Shown: positions 1 to 11,162, counted from the stretch's first letter. The stretch: DNA of 64,000 nt from Roseiarcus sp963770275 (GCA_963770275.1 CAVYPD010000008.1:1-64000), one strand, 5' to 3'. The notes: generated from the letters alone by a model not told the origin. Made by a program: numbers and translations.

Positions 1-87
1 GCGGCCTGACTGGCCGCTTGATTTGAGCCGGATGACAAACCGTCCGACGAGGGCAAGCCCAAGTCTTTGGTTAATGTCTCCGAATCC
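1..87 (-). other. Start of 16S-23S rRNA internal spacer
   Basis: These bases lie just 3' of the 16S rRNA on the transcribed (minus) strand, so they are the beginning of the internal transcribed spacer. The first 17 bases form a hairpin, GCGGCC-N5-GGCCGC. The rest of the operon (tRNAs, 23S, 5S) would lie beyond the left edge of the window. Confidence 0.6.
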
Positions 88-1577
<1,490 letters not shown>

Positions 1578-2087
1578 TGAGATCTTTGTCCTGACTGGTC
1601 ACTTCAGCGCCCCGAAGGTAGGGGCGCTGTATTCTTGACGAGTTCCAAACACATCCGCTTCAAAAGAGGTTTGCGGCCTGCCCGCCTCACGACGGTCTGA
1701 CCACGCTCCTTCGAAGCGCGATGAATTTTTGAAACGTGACCGTCAGTTGTCTCTTCGGACTCCAATCCCCGGATCGGCTCCAAGCTTGCGCTTGAATTCA
1801 ACCCGACGACCAAAGTCCCGCAAGGACCCCGCCGCCCACGTCTCTCTTTCTTCCGATGCAATTGTCAAACAGCACGGAGCCGAAGCCCCACGGACAAAAA
1901 CCAAACTCTGAGGCGACCCGCCGCCAGAGCCCAATTCAGGCCCGAATTCCGTATTACCGCGCTTTCACGCAGTCAGGAAACGACCGAAAATTCTCCGCCC
2001 CCGCCTCACAGCAGGGAGGAGTGCGTTCGGAAAGTTCCCGCAACCCGCTGACTTGGCCGCTTCAAAAGCGCGCCGTCGTCGTTGGGA
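1578..2087 (-). other. rRNA operon leader, no protein gene seen
   Basis: About 510 bases separate the predicted transcription start from the 16S 5' end. Small open frames occur on both strands but none has a recognisable product or a convincing ribosome binding site. I read the stretch as the untranslated rRNA leader. It contains the hairpin at 1605-1629. Confidence 0.6.
1605..1629 (-). other. Hairpin just upstream of 16S rRNA
   Basis: A perfect 9-bp inverted repeat, CAGCGCCCC-N7-GGGGCGCTG, sits about 28 bases upstream of the 16S 5' end in the rRNA leader. There is no T-run on the transcribed side, so it is not a standard terminator. A role in leader folding or processing of pre-16S RNA is an inference. 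Confidence 0.55.
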
Positions 2088-2093
2088 GAGGCG

Positions 2094-2122
2094 CATATAG
2101 GCCCCTGTGAGATTTCTGTCAA
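2094..2122 (-). promoter_or_regulatory. rRNA operon promoter (sigma-70 type)
   Basis: On the minus strand a consensus -35 box TTGACA (2122-2117) is followed after exactly 17 bases by TATATG (2099-2094), matching the -10 consensus at four of six positions. This is the best sigma-70 promoter seen by eye in the window. Transcription would start near 2087. The -35 box lies only 7 bases beyond the P450 stop codon, so any upstream activating sequences lie inside the P450 reading frame. Confidence 0.75.
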
Positions 2123-2129
2123 CGCACTT

Positions 2130-3606
2130 TCACAAAGAAAATTCTTCCGCTGTGGAACTTTCCACGCTGACACGCTTTTTTACGTGCATTTTCATGCCGT
2201 TACGCGGGCGCAAAGTCACGCGCTGCATGGGCATAACTTGGTGGCCGTCGACCAACTCAAAACGAAAAGCGCGCAGAAAATGCGCGAGCAAAATGATCCC
2301 CTCCTGCATCGCGAAGGCCATGCCGATGCACACGCGCGGCCCCGCGCCAAACGGGATGTAGGCGAAACGGTCGATCCGATCGCGCCGTTCGCCAAGGAAT
2401 CTCGACGGATCGAAGGCGTCCGGATGATCCCAGAGACCCCTTCGCCGGTGCAGGACGTAGGGCGAGACCGTGACCACCGTGCCCGCGGGAATGCGTACGC
2501 CCGCGAGCTCGTCATCGGCGATCGCCTGGCGGGCGAGCATTGCGGCCGGGGGATAGAGGCGCAAAGCCTCCTCGAAGACGGCGCGAAGGATTTCGCACTT
2601 CTCCGTGGCGACCGTCCCCTCGCTGTCGAACGCCTGATCCGCGTCAGCCTCGGCCCGCTCGCGCCATTCGGGGGACTGGGAGAGCAGGAAGAGCGTCCAG
2701 GTCAGCGCGTTGGCGGTCGTCTCGTGACCCGCGTTGATGAAGGTGACGATGTTGGCCCGCACGTCGGCGTCAGCGATGCCGCGGCCGTTTTCAGGGTCCT
2801 TGGCGGACATGAGAAGGGTCAGGAGATCACGCGGCGCCTCGCCGCCTCCGCTCAGAAGCGCCTGCCGCTTTTCGATGATCGCGTTGACGGCCGAATCGAA
2901 AAATTCGAGCGCGCCGCGGCCGCGCCGGCGCCTGAGCCTCGGCACGAAAGCGGGCGCGCCCAGCAAATCGAGCGGATCGATCCTGCCGATGGTCTCGAAA
3001 TAACTCGACACTGCGCGCTGGAAGGCGCTGGGCTCACGTCCAAGTCCCTTGCGAGAACAGCGTCTGCTCAAGCACTTCCAGAGTGAGGCGCGACATGACC
3101 GCGCCGACATCCGCCACGGCTCCGTCGCGCCGCTGGCTCATACGCTCGACTGCGGCGCGTCCAACCCGGTGGACGGCCGGAGCAAATTCCGCGGTTTGAC
3201 GCGGAGAGAACAGAGGCGCGAGCGCCCGGCGCTGAACGCGCCAGTCCTCGCCCTCGGCGGTCAACAACCCGTTGCCGAGTCCGGGCCGCAGAATGCGAAG
3301 CTGGAGGTCGTCTTTGCGGTAGTTGGCGGAATTGTCGAGAAACACACGTCGAACAGCCGCGGGATCATGGGCGGCGGCGCGCAGCCCGAAGATGGTGCGG
3401 CCAATGGAAACCGGTCGCTCGAAATCCCCCTCCCACCAGACTTCGATCGGACTGCGCTGCAGGGCAAGGAGGATCGAGAGCGATCCTCGCGGCCTCGTGG
3501 GCCGAGGCGGATAGGCGGAACGAAGGGCCTGAGGCACTGTTGCAAGCGACATCGGTTCGCGAAGAGGGGGTATGAAAAGCTTCGAGGCCGCTGACGCTGC
3601 CGACAT
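2130..3606 (-). CDS. Cytochrome P450 (frameshifted)
   Basis: This encodes a heme-thiolate monooxygenase of about 490 residues. The I-helix oxygen-binding motif AGHETTAN, the K-helix ExxR motif in EEALRLYP and the heme-ligand loop FGAGPRVCIG are all present in order. The Cys in the last motif is the proximal heme ligand. The substrate cannot be read from sequence. The N-terminal 190 or so residues and the rest lie in two frames that join near 3050, where SQ continues as GLGREPSAF. This looks like a one-base indel rather than decay, because all catalytic motifs are intact. The start at 3606 is preceded by AAGG; an alternative in-frame start lies at 3636. No ferredoxin or reductase gene is adjacent. 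The gene ends 7 bases before the rRNA promoter on the same strand. Confidence 0.9.
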
Positions 3607-3703
3607 GCGATCGCCTTCAAAAGACGCTAGCGCCACAACTTAAGCGAGGCTCGGGCCGCCCAACAGGGGCAAGAGCAAAATCCGCCTCGCCCGCAGCCCT
3701 GGA

Positions 3704-4310
3704 TCAGAACGCCGTGCGCTGACGCATCGCCGTCGCGAGCGTGCCGTCATCGAGATAGTCGAGTTCACCGCCCACCGGCACGCCGTGCGCGAGCCGCGTC
3801 ACCTTGACGGGATAGTCGGTCAGGAGATCGATGATGTAGTGCGCGGTCGTTTGGCCCTCGACCGTGGCGTTGACGGCAAGGATCATTTCGCTCACGCCGC
3901 CGTTGGCGACGCGCCCGACCAGGCCGGACAGATTGAGATCGGACGGGCCAACGCCGTCGAGCGCCGAGAGGGCGCCGCCAAGCACGTGGTAGCGCGCCCG
4001 CGTGGCGCCCGCCCGCTCCAACGCCCAGAGATCGCCGACCGAACTCGACGACGACGAGCGTCGTCGAGTCGCGCCGCTCATCCGAACAGATCGTGCAGGG
4101 ATCGCGCGTGTCGATGTTGCCGCAGACCGAACAGGTCAAGATCCGCTCCTGCGCGACGCGCAGCGCATCGGCGAGCGGCGCGAGCAGCGTCTCGCGCTTG
4201 CGGATGAGATGGAGCGCGACGCGGCGCGCCGAACGCGGCCCCAATCCCGGCAAGCGCGCGAGAAGCTGGACGAGACGCTCGATTTCCGGTCCGGCGACGC
4301 TGGTCGACAT
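3704..4310 (-). CDS. recR: Recombination mediator protein RecR (frameshifted)
   Basis: RecR acts with RecO (and RecF) to load RecA on gapped single-stranded DNA. The protein is about 200 residues, the family norm. It begins with a helix-hairpin-helix (LARLPGLGPRSARR), continues with the C4 zinc finger CSVCGNIDTRDPCTIC, and then the Toprim domain ending in LDYLDDGTLATAM. A single frameshift lies near 4042, between VVVE and VGDLWALER, with continuous homology on both sides. The ATG at 4310 lies 8 bases after the ybaB stop. The ybaB-recR order, with dnaX upstream, is the conserved bacterial arrangement, so the three are probably co-transcribed from dnaX. Confidence 0.95.
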
Positions 4311-4318
4311 CCGCGCCT

Positions 4319-4641
4319 CTAGAACGGCAGCTTCATGCCGGGCGGAAGGGGCAGGCCCTGCGGTCAGGGACTGCATCTTCTCAGCCGCCACACGATCGGC
4401 TTTGGCCTTGCCGTCGGTGAAAGCGGCGATGATCAGATCCTCGAGCATCTCCTTGTCGGCCGGCATCAGAAGCGAAGGCGTCGATGCGCACGCCTTTCAA
4501 CTCGCCTTTGGCGCTGAGCGTGAGACTGACCATGCCGCCGCCCGCCTGACCTTCAACTTCAAGGCGCCCGAGTTCCTCTTGCGCTTCCTGAAGCTTGGCC
4601 TGAACGGCCTGCGCTTTTTTCATCATGCCCATGATATCCAT
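4319..4641 (-). CDS. ybaB: YbaB/EbfC nucleoid-associated protein (frameshifted)
   Basis: This is a small DNA-binding protein of the YbaB/EbfC family, about 107 residues, that coats nucleoid DNA. It begins MDIMGMMKKAQAVQAKLQEA and has the typical EVEGQAGGGMVSLTLSAKGE strand region. Two indels break it. Near 4482 an extra T interrupts VRIDA before SLLMPADKEMLEDL. Near 4365 the tail shifts to give GLPLPPGMKLPF and then TAG at 4321-4319, the usual family ending. It lies between dnaX (16 bases upstream) and recR (8 bases downstream), the conserved order. Confidence 0.92.
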
Positions 4642-4656
4642 GGCGCGATCTCCTTC

Positions 4657-6461
4657 TCAAACTTCGTCGGCGGGGTCGACGCCGGAATCCGCGTAACCGA
4701 TCTCATCGTCGACCTCGCCCGCCGCGGGGGGCGGCGCGTCCGTCGGGGACGGCGCCTCTGGACGCCGCACGTCGACGATGCGGGCCCCTTTGAATCGATC
4801 AAGAACCTTCTGCACCAGGGGATGCGACGCCGCATTGCTCGTTCGCTCGGCCTCGCGCGCCTGCGCCGTCTCGCGCAACGTCGGCGCGGTCGAGCCGGGA
4901 ACAAGCGCCACCATCCAGCGCTCGCCCGTCCATTCCTGCAGGCGTCGGCTTAGCGTCTGCGCCAGTCCGGACTCGGCGCCTTCGACTAAGGTGAAGGCGA
5001 TGCTGCCCTGTTCGAAGCGGGCGAGCCGCACGTCCCGCTCAAGCGACTGGACAAGCTGAATGTCGCGCTTGGAGCGCGCGAGGGCGACGACGTCGTCGAA
5101 ACGGGCGAGCCGGAGCAGCGACCGGCGGAGGCCGGCGGCGCGGGCGGATGACGGCGGCGCGGACGCGACCGGAGCGGGCTCTGTGGCCGCGAGCCGCATC
5201 GAAGCGCGCGGCCGCCTCCGCCCCCGGACGGAAGCGGCGGCGCTTGACGCGGACCCTCGCTCGTCTGGCTCAGCTTGCGAATCGTCTCCTCAGGGGTGGG
5301 CAGATCCGAAGCATAAGCGAGGCGGATCAGCGCCATTTCGGCCGAGGCGAGCGGGCGAGGCGAATCTTTCACATCCTCCACGCCCTTGAGCAGGATTTGC
5401 CAAGCTCGCGCCAAAACGCCCATCGTCAGCTTGTCGGCGAATTCGCGGCCGCGTTCGCGCTCGATCTCGCTCACCGCCGGATCCTCGGTCGCCGCTGGCG
5501 CGATCTTGGCGCGCGTGACGAAATGACAAAACTCGGCCAGATCGATCAGGATGTCGGCGGGGTCAGCGCCCGCCTGATGGAGCGCGCGCACGATCTCGAG
5601 CGCCTCGGCGATCTGACCCCTCATGACGCGCTCGAACAGCGCGACGACCTCGCCCCGGTCCGAGAGGCCCAGCATGTCGCGAATGGCGAGCGCCGTGACG
5701 CCCCCATCGCCGCCGTGCGCGATCCCCTGGTCGAGCAGCGACAGCGCGTCGCGCACCGAGCCTTCGGCGACGCGGGCGATCAGCGCCAGCGCCTCCGGCT
5801 CGGCGGTGACGCCTTCAGCGGCGCAGATCTTGCTCAAATGGCCGACCATCGGGCCCGCCTCGATGCGCCGCAAATCGAAGCGAATGCAGCGCGAGCGCAC
5901 GGTGATCGGCACCTTTTCGATTTCGGTGGTCGCAAACAGAAACTTGACGTGCTCCGGCGGCTCTTCGAGCGTCTTCAAAAGACCGTTGAAGGCCTGCTTC
6001 GAGAGCATGTGCACTTCGTCGATGATGTAGACCTTGGTGCGCGCCGAAACCGGGCGATAGCGCGCGTTCTCGATGATCTCGCGCACGTCGTCGATGCCGG
6101 TGTGGGAGGCCGCGTCCATCTCGATCACGTCGACATGGCGCGATTCCATGATCGCCTGACAGTGGAGGCCGAGCTCGGGCATGTCGACGCTCGGGCGGTC
6201 GATCTTGCCGGGCAAGGAATAATTGAAGGCGCGCGCCAGAATGCGCGCCGTCGTCGTCTTGCCGACGCCGCGCACGCCGGTGAGGATATAGGCTTGGTGA
6301 ATGCGGCTCGCGGCGAAGGAATTGGCGAGCGTGCGCACCATCGGCTCCTGGCCGACGAGGTCCTCGAAGCGCATCGGCCGATATTTTCGCGCCAGCACCC
6401 GATAGGGGGAGCCCGTCGGCGCGGCTTGAGCTTCGGTGACAGGGAAGAGCGAATCGCTCAA
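4657..6461 (-). CDS. dnaX: DNA polymerase III subunit gamma/tau (frameshifted)
   Basis: DnaX is the clamp-loader ATPase of the replicative polymerase. The N-terminal AAA+ domain shows Walker A GVRGVGKTTTAR, Walker B as IIDEVHML, the LLKTLEEPPEHVKF stretch and sensor RSRCIRFDLRR. The tau C-terminal region follows, at roughly 600 residues in all. The cysteines of the usual zinc module between Walker A and DAASHTGIDD are mostly missing; only the one in HCQAIMESRHVDV remains. A frameshift lies near 5200-5235 beside a run of five Gs, in the low-complexity linker before the last 180 residues. The start is TTG at 6461, with AGAGGG just upstream. It is the first gene of a dnaX-ybaB-recR unit, and the SRP RNA gene lies just upstream on the same strand. 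Confidence 0.95.
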
Positions 6462-6591
6462 CGACGCCCTCTCTTGGCAGGAAAAGGTCGATGGCGGAGC
6501 ATTTCAAGCTTTGTTTCGCTCGATGGACCGCCGCTCGGAGGCGAAGGCGAACTCAGATCACGCTCGCCTGTCGCTGACGCCAAGCGCGTCA

Positions 6592-6690
6592 GTGGGAGGT
6601 TGGACAAAGACCCGCCCTGGCTCGTTAGGGCTGCTTCCTTCCGGACCTGACCCGGTTGGCGAGCGGTACGTCCTTCGCCAACCTCCCGCC
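6592..6690 (-). ncRNA. ffs: 4.5S signal recognition particle RNA
   Basis: The minus strand contains the invariant SRP RNA domain IV core GGTCAGGTCCGGAAGGAAGC (6655-6635 area), which binds Ffh. The ends are joined by a perfect 10-bp stem: GGGAGGTTGG at 6594-6603 pairs with CCAACCTCCC at 6678-6687. This gives a hairpin RNA of about 95-100 nt, the normal size for the short bacterial type. It lies just upstream of dnaX, a common position. It forms the targeting particle with Ffh for co-translational membrane insertion. Confidence 0.95.
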
Positions 6691-6757
6691 GCCTATGTGG
6701 ACCATGAGGCGGCGAGGCGCAAGAGGCGGTCGCCCACAGCGCCGCCGGTCGCACGCT

Positions 6758-7568
6758 TCACGCCGCCCTCTCCTGCTCCTCGACCATGGCTTGCGCGATC
6801 TCGCGCGTTCGCGTCGTCGGCGGGAAACAGCATCTCCAGCGCAAGCTCGGAGAGGGTCACATCGTTCGGCGTGCCGAAAACGGTGACCGTGCCGAGGAAG
6901 GACATGACTCCCAAGGCGGGTCGCGACGCGAAGCGGCGTCGCCAGGCGCTCGGCCGCGCCGAAGCTCTCCGCTGGTCTCGCTTTCGGGCGGCGCCGGATA
7001 GGCCGAGACCTCGGCGAACAGGGCCTGCAGAACCGCATCGCCCCGCGCATCGATCTGCTGGCGAAGCACGCTCAACATATGGGCGCGCCACGCCCCATAG
7101 TTCACGATCCTCGGCGCCATGCCCGCCGGATGCAGGGTGAGGCGCACAGCGTTGACCGGCGGGCGCATGAGATCCGCCGAACAGCCCTCGTAAAGTTGGG
7201 GCAGCGCGGAATTCGACATGACGACATTCCAATGCCGGTCGACCGCGAAGGCGGGATAAGGCTTGTGCGCCTGAAGAATGGCGTCGATCGCGCGTTTTCG
7301 CCGCCGCCAGGGCCGCGATCGAGCGCTCCTGAAACGCCGGCGCGAAGCCCGCCGCCAGAAGAAGCGAGTTCTGGTCGCGCAGCGGAATCTCGAGATATTC
7401 GGCGAGACGGGCGATCATCTCGCGGCTCGGCTGCGCCTTGCCGGTCTCGAGACAGGAGAGGTGGCGGGTCGAGCTCTCCGCCGCATAGGCGAGGTCGGCC
7501 TGCGTCATGCGGCGCCGCTCGCGCCAGCGCCGCAGCAGCACGCCGAACGGAAGCTGATGAGCGGTCAT
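6758..7568 (-). CDS. XRE regulator with MmyB-like ligand domain (frameshifted)
   Basis: The protein starts with an XRE helix-turn-helix (RERRRMTQADLAYAAESSTR to LEIPLRDQNSLL). A MmyB-like ligand-binding domain follows: the middle part reads MSNSALPQLYEG and then NAVRLTLHPAGMAPRIVNYG, and the end reads TVFGTPNDVTLSELALEMLF. These parts lie in at least three frames, with shifts near 7300, 6960 and 6800. The final shift restores the expected tail AREIAQAMVEEQERAA and a TGA at 6760-6758; without it the frame runs to 6693. About 269 residues is normal for the family. The gene is divergent from the NTF2/hydrolase pair, with two matching palindromes in between, so it probably controls that pair and itself. 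Confidence 0.85.
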
Positions 7569-7604
7569 GGGCTCAAGCTTAGCGCCGGGCGGCGCGCAAG
7601 GCCA

Positions 7605-7662
7605 TGACCTCCGAGGTCAAGGGGCAAGCGTCTGCGCCGTCGCTTTTTGACCTGCCAAGTCA
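7605..7662. promoter_or_regulatory. Paired palindromic operators between XRE gene and NTF2 gene
   Basis: Two 15-bp palindromes lie in the divergent intergenic space: TGACCTCCGAGGTCA at 7605-7619 (perfect) and TGACCTGCCAAGTCA at 7648-7662 (one mismatch). Flanking bases also match when the second is read in reverse (CCATGAC before each). Their centres are 43 bp apart. They are the natural candidates for the binding site of the adjacent XRE regulator. Confidence 0.65.
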
Positions 7663-7746
7663 TGGATTGCTGGCCCGACCAGCGCGATCTTAGCGCCACG
7701 AACCCGAGGGCTCGCAGGCCCTCGATCTTCAAAGTGGAGAGATCCA

Positions 7747-8103
7747 ATGCTCAACGCTCAGGCGCTCGCCGATCGCTACGTCGCCGCGTGGAACGAACCG
7801 GACGCGGCCAGGCGCTCGTCCGCCATCGCCGCGCTCTGGGCGCCGGACGCGCTCGGCCACAGAGGCGCGGCCGGATACGCCGCGCTCACCAAGCTCACCC
7901 TCGCAGAGCCCGGAAGAAGCGCAGGGCGCGAGGGCATTCGCTATCGCGCCGCCCCGACCGCCCGCCTCCGCGGCGACGTCGTGACGTTCCGCTGGGAGAT
8001 GCTGCTCGCCGACAGCGAGACGGTGCTCGCGGGCGGGCTTGAGTTCCTGATCGTCGATGACGACGGGCGCATCCTGGCCGACCATCCGTTCGCTCTCGCC
8101 TAG
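7747..8103 (+). CDS. NTF2/SnoaL-like protein
   Basis: This 118-residue protein begins MLNAQALADRYVAAWNEPDA and has the small alpha+beta barrel pattern of the NTF2/SnoaL family, ending with VVTFRWEMLLADSETVLAGG and LEFLIVDDDGRI. Members bind small hydrophobic ligands or act as isomerases or cyclases; the substrate here is unknown. The reading frame is open throughout, although the central segment matches the family less well, so compensating indels cannot be excluded. It probably forms an operon with the alpha/beta hydrolase 43 bases downstream, opposite the XRE gene. Confidence 0.75.
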   Translation: MLNAQALADRYVAAWNEPDAARRSSAIAALWAPDALGHRGAAGYAALTKLTLAEPGRSAGREGIRYRAAPTARLRGDVVTFRWEMLLADSETVLAGGLEFLIVDDDGRILADHPFALA

Positions 8104-8146
8104 GCCGCCGCCCCTTCCACCCACTCTTCACCGCAGGACAAATCCC

Positions 8147-8978
8147 ATGCCCTTCATCACAGCGAAAGACGGCGCAGAGCTCTATTGGCGCGAGTGGGGA
8201 GCGGGCGCGCCGATCCTGTTCCTGAGCAGCCTCGGCTGCGACAGCCGAATGTGGGACTACCAGATCGCCGCCTTCGCCGACGAAGGCTTCCGCTGCATCG
8301 GCTTCGACCGCCGCGGCCACGGCCGCTCCGACCAGCCGGCCCGCGGCTACGACTTCGACACGTTCGCCGACGACGTCGCGACGCTCGTCGAACAGCCTCG
8401 ATCTCACCGACCTCACCCTCATCGCCCATTCGATGGCGGGCGGCGAGGCGGTGCGGTATCTCACCCGGCACGGGAGCCAACGCGTCGCGCGCCTCGTCCT
8501 CCTCGCGCCGACGACGCCGATGCTGCTCAAGACGCCACGACAACCCGAACGGCTTGCCGATGGAAGCCTTCGAGGCGCTGTGGGCTGGGTGGCGTCGCGA
8601 CTACCCGAAATGGGTCGACGACAACCTCGCGCCGTTCTTCATTCCGGAGACCTCGCCCGCGATGATGCGCTGGGGCGTCACGCTGTTGCACGACCTCGCT
8701 CCCCATCACCCTCGCCTGCTCCCGCGCCATGGTCGAGGCGGACTTCCGCGCCGAGATGAGAGCGCATCGACGTTCCGACCCTCATCGTCCATGGCGACCG
8801 CGACCGATCGATGCCGGTCGAACTCACCGGCAAGCCCTCGGCCGAGCTCATCCCCGGCTCAAGGCTCCTCGTCTATCCCGGCGCGCCGCACGGCCTCATG
8901 TTCACCCACATGGATCAGCTCAACGCCGACCTCGTGGCGTTCATGCGCGAGGAGACGCCAGCGCGGCTCTCCAGGTGA
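8147..8978 (+). CDS. Alpha/beta hydrolase (multiply frameshifted)
   Basis: The N-terminus, MPFITAKDGAELYWREWGAG, is followed by an oxyanion-hole strand (ILFLSSLGCDSRMWD) and GFDRRGHGRSDQPARGYD. The nucleophile elbow reads LIAHSMAGGEAVRY, with the Ser in AHSMA. The C-terminus carries the catalytic His in GAPHGLMFTH and ends at TGA 8976-8978. The parts are spread over all three frames with at least four or five shifts (near 8395, 8540, 8700, 8765 and 8815). Total length fits the family at about 275 residues, so the order of parts is undisturbed. With this many shifts either poor local sequence or a true pseudogene is possible. It resembles the non-heme haloperoxidase/enol-lactonase group. Confidence 0.75.
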
Positions 8979-8984
8979 GCGCAA

Positions 8985-9120
8985 ATAAATCCAAGGAAAT
9001 CCAAATAAAACCAAGGAAAATTCGCTTGCATTTACTTGCGATTCCTTTTCCGAATCGGGACTTTTCAATGGGTTACGGCGAATTCAAGGAAAAAATTCTT
9101 CCGTCTCGGTTTTTTGGCAC
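8985..9120. repeat. Dispersed iteron repeat, copy A (rearranged)
   Basis: Copy A begins with three 10-bp iterons in reverse orientation (ATAAATCCAA, GGAAATCCAA, ATAAAACCAA at 8985-9014). A segment shared with the copies at 32492 and 63513 follows in forward orientation, with TCCGAATCG and then TTTTCAATGGGTTAC near 9052-9075 and an A/T-rich tail. The iteron block is therefore inverted relative to the other two copies. The gap from 8979 to 9340 holds this repeat and no gene I can support. Confidence 0.7.
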
Positions 9121-9340
9121 GAGCACTCTCAAGCGTTTCGCAGCGCTATCGTCCTTCACGGAAACCAACCAGGTGGTCTCCATCCGGTCGAAGGGGTAAA
9201 TAGATATCATCAGACTCCTGCTTTTGACAATGCAAATTGCGCGTGGACGGCCTTGCAATAGCTGCCGCGGCTTTGCAGGTTGCGCTGAGCCCACGACGAC
9301 TCCCATTGATGGCGTCGGTCCTCAACCGAGCGAGCATCCC

Positions 9341-9763
9341 TATGACCACGCGACCCAAAGCGTCTATACCGGCGGCTGCCTGTGCGGGGCGCTGCGCTAC
9401 GAGGCGGTCGGCGAGCCGATCGGCTCGGCCATTGCTATTGCGGCGACTGCCGCAGGGCGTCGGGCTCGGGCTTCGTTCCGTTCATGGGCTTCAAGGCGGA
9501 GGCCGTCCGCTTCACGGGCGAAGCCCGCGAGTTCCGCTCGAAAGCGGCGAATGGGGGCGACGCGGTCCGCAACCGCTGCGCCCAGTGCATGAGCCTCGTG
9601 TTCGGCGGCGAGATCGGCAAGACCAACTCGTACACGCTTTACGCCGGCTCGCTCGACGATCCCTCGCGCCTTCCACCCGACCTTCGCCATCTTCGCGGAA
9701 GGTCGACCGCCTTGGGCGATCATCCCGCCAGACTTCAAGGTTTTCGACCGGATGCCGGGGTAG
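9341..9763 (+). CDS. GFA-family (CENP-V/GFA domain) zinc protein (frameshifted)
   Basis: The protein of about 140 residues has the zinc-cysteine signature of the GFA family. YTGGCLCGALRYEA comes first, then GHCYCGDCRRASGSG, then RNRCAQCMSLVFGG, giving the C-x-C, C-x-C-x2-C and C-x2-C sets. The end reads AIIPPDFKVFDRMPG and TAG at 9761-9763. Frameshifts lie near 9357, 9430 and 9675. Family members include glutathione-dependent formaldehyde-activating enzyme, but most are of unknown function and the substrate here is not known. The ATG at 9341 gives MTTRPK and then the Cys motif after a shift. Confidence 0.8.
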
Positions 9764-9848
9764 GCCCGAGGAATGCCCGGTTGAACGTCCGAAACGCGGC
9801 TCTTTCAGCGCAATACAATCGAATTTTTGATGACTTTACGACGAATTT

Positions 9849-10032
9849 TCAGCCTTCGAGGCTGAAAATCTCCGGCACGAGCCGACCAACACCTCGCGTT
9901 ACCTCGAACACGCCCCGAGCCGCCGCGATCAGCGCACGCTCGCCTTCGCCTGACGCAAGCAGCGAGACGCCGACAAATTCGCCAAAGGCTGGCCGCACAA
10001 TCTGTCGCTCGCCGATCACGAAAAGGCGGGGC
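9849..10032 (-). pseudogene. Duplicated 3' end of pdeM
   Basis: The minus strand encodes a tail very similar to the C-terminus of PdeM at 11284-11470. Over the 46 residues beginning FVIGERQIV, 37 match the intact gene, whose segment begins FVMGERQIV. The conserved FGEFVG and GEGERALIA segments are shared. The upstream two thirds of pdeM, including all metal ligands, are absent, so this is a remnant. It lies directly after the stop of the SGNH hydrolase gene, which is thus flanked by the real pdeM on one side and this partial copy on the other. Confidence 0.8.
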
Positions 10033-11069
10033 CTAGACCATGACGGCGCGTTTCCGCGAACGGCGAGAGCCCGCAAAGCCAAGGCCCGCGAAGCCGATCC
10101 CCATCATCGCCCAGGTCGAGAGCTCGGGGACCGCGGTCAGCGCGTCGACGGCGAATTCCGCGGCCAAGAGATGGCCCGCAGCGGTCGGATGGACCTCATC
10201 CCAAAAAAGAAACTGGTTCTGATCGGACGGATCCGGTGAGCAAAGCGTGCCTGACGTAGGATCGGTGAAACTGCCGGTCCAGCACGGATCGCTCACATTC
10301 GTGAAGCCAAACCCGGACGGATCGGCTTTGATCTCACCAAGCAGATCGTAGGTGTCCAGCGTAAAGACCTTCAGTCCATCGCTCTTGAGCCCCGCGAGGC
10401 CCTTAAGCACCGCCGCGTTGAAAGCCGCCGCCAAGTCGCTCGCGTCGGCCTGAAGCGCCGTGCCGTCGAACCGTGGCGTCAGCCCGAGGTTCGGCACTTC
10501 GTAGAACAAGAGCGAGCGCGCGCCGAGCCCAATTAGCGACTTGACCGAGTCAATCGTGTTGGTCTCGGCCTGCATGACAACTGTCTCAACTTCGTCATAG
10601 GAGATCTTATTTTCGCTGAACGCCTCCAGCGCGTTCATGATGTCATTGGCGCCAATGTCGAGCGTATAGAGCGCACCTTTGACCGGGTTGGGATCCACAA
10701 GATTGAATGCGGTGATCTGGTCGGGAAAGTCGATGTGGATCGGGCTATTGGGGTCAAACGGGTTGATGTCAGTGGTCCCGGTCTGCGCGCCACCGAAGGC
10801 GTAATTGGTTCCGTTATTAGACGTGAGAAACGGCTTCATCGGGCCAAGGCCCAGCATTTGCGACAGGTCTTCCACCCAGGTCGGACCGTTGCTGAAATGG
10901 CCGTCGACATAGGGCTTGAGCGGAATCGTGCTTTCAGATTCCGCGAAAAGGTTCCCGGCGTCCGAAAGGCTGTCGCCGAACGCAAAAATGCTCGTATAGG
11001 CGGCGGCCGCGGGCGTGCATGCGACCCCAAAGAGACCGCGAAAGCCGCCAGGCCCAGTTTCTTGTTCAT
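10033..11069 (-). CDS. SGNH/GDSL hydrolase with PEP-CTERM anchor (frameshifted)
   Basis: This is a secreted lipase/esterase-type hydrolase of about 345 residues. A signal peptide starts MNKKLGLAAFAVSLG; a frameshift near 11022 joins it to VACTPAAAAYTS. SGNH blocks follow: FAFGDSLSDAGN (nucleophile Ser), the Gly block FGGAQTG, the Asn block DIGANDIM and the catalytic DEVHPTAAGH. The C-terminus is a PEP-CTERM-like tripartite tail: VPELSTWAMM, a hydrophobic helix, and the basic cluster RRSRKR. Such proteins are exported and processed by an exosortase, none of which is in this window. The ATG at 11069 has GGGAGGA upstream. The gene sits between pdeM and its duplicated tail. Confidence 0.88.
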
Positions 11070-11162
11070 AGGTCATCCTCCCGATTAGACGGCTATCATT
11101 GTGCGCTCGATGCGGACAAGAGGCGGAGCCGCTGACAGGATTCACCTTTATCACGACCGCTC

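Noticed and set aside
5180..5240. Programmed frameshift in dnaX making a short gamma subunit
   Set aside because: No slippery A-run or stimulating hairpin is seen; the break is by a G-run like the other error-type shifts in the window.
5148..6650. A 500-residue open frame on the plus strand opposite dnaX
   Set aside because: It is antisense to dnaX, has Arg/Ala-rich GC-driven composition and no recognisable domain.
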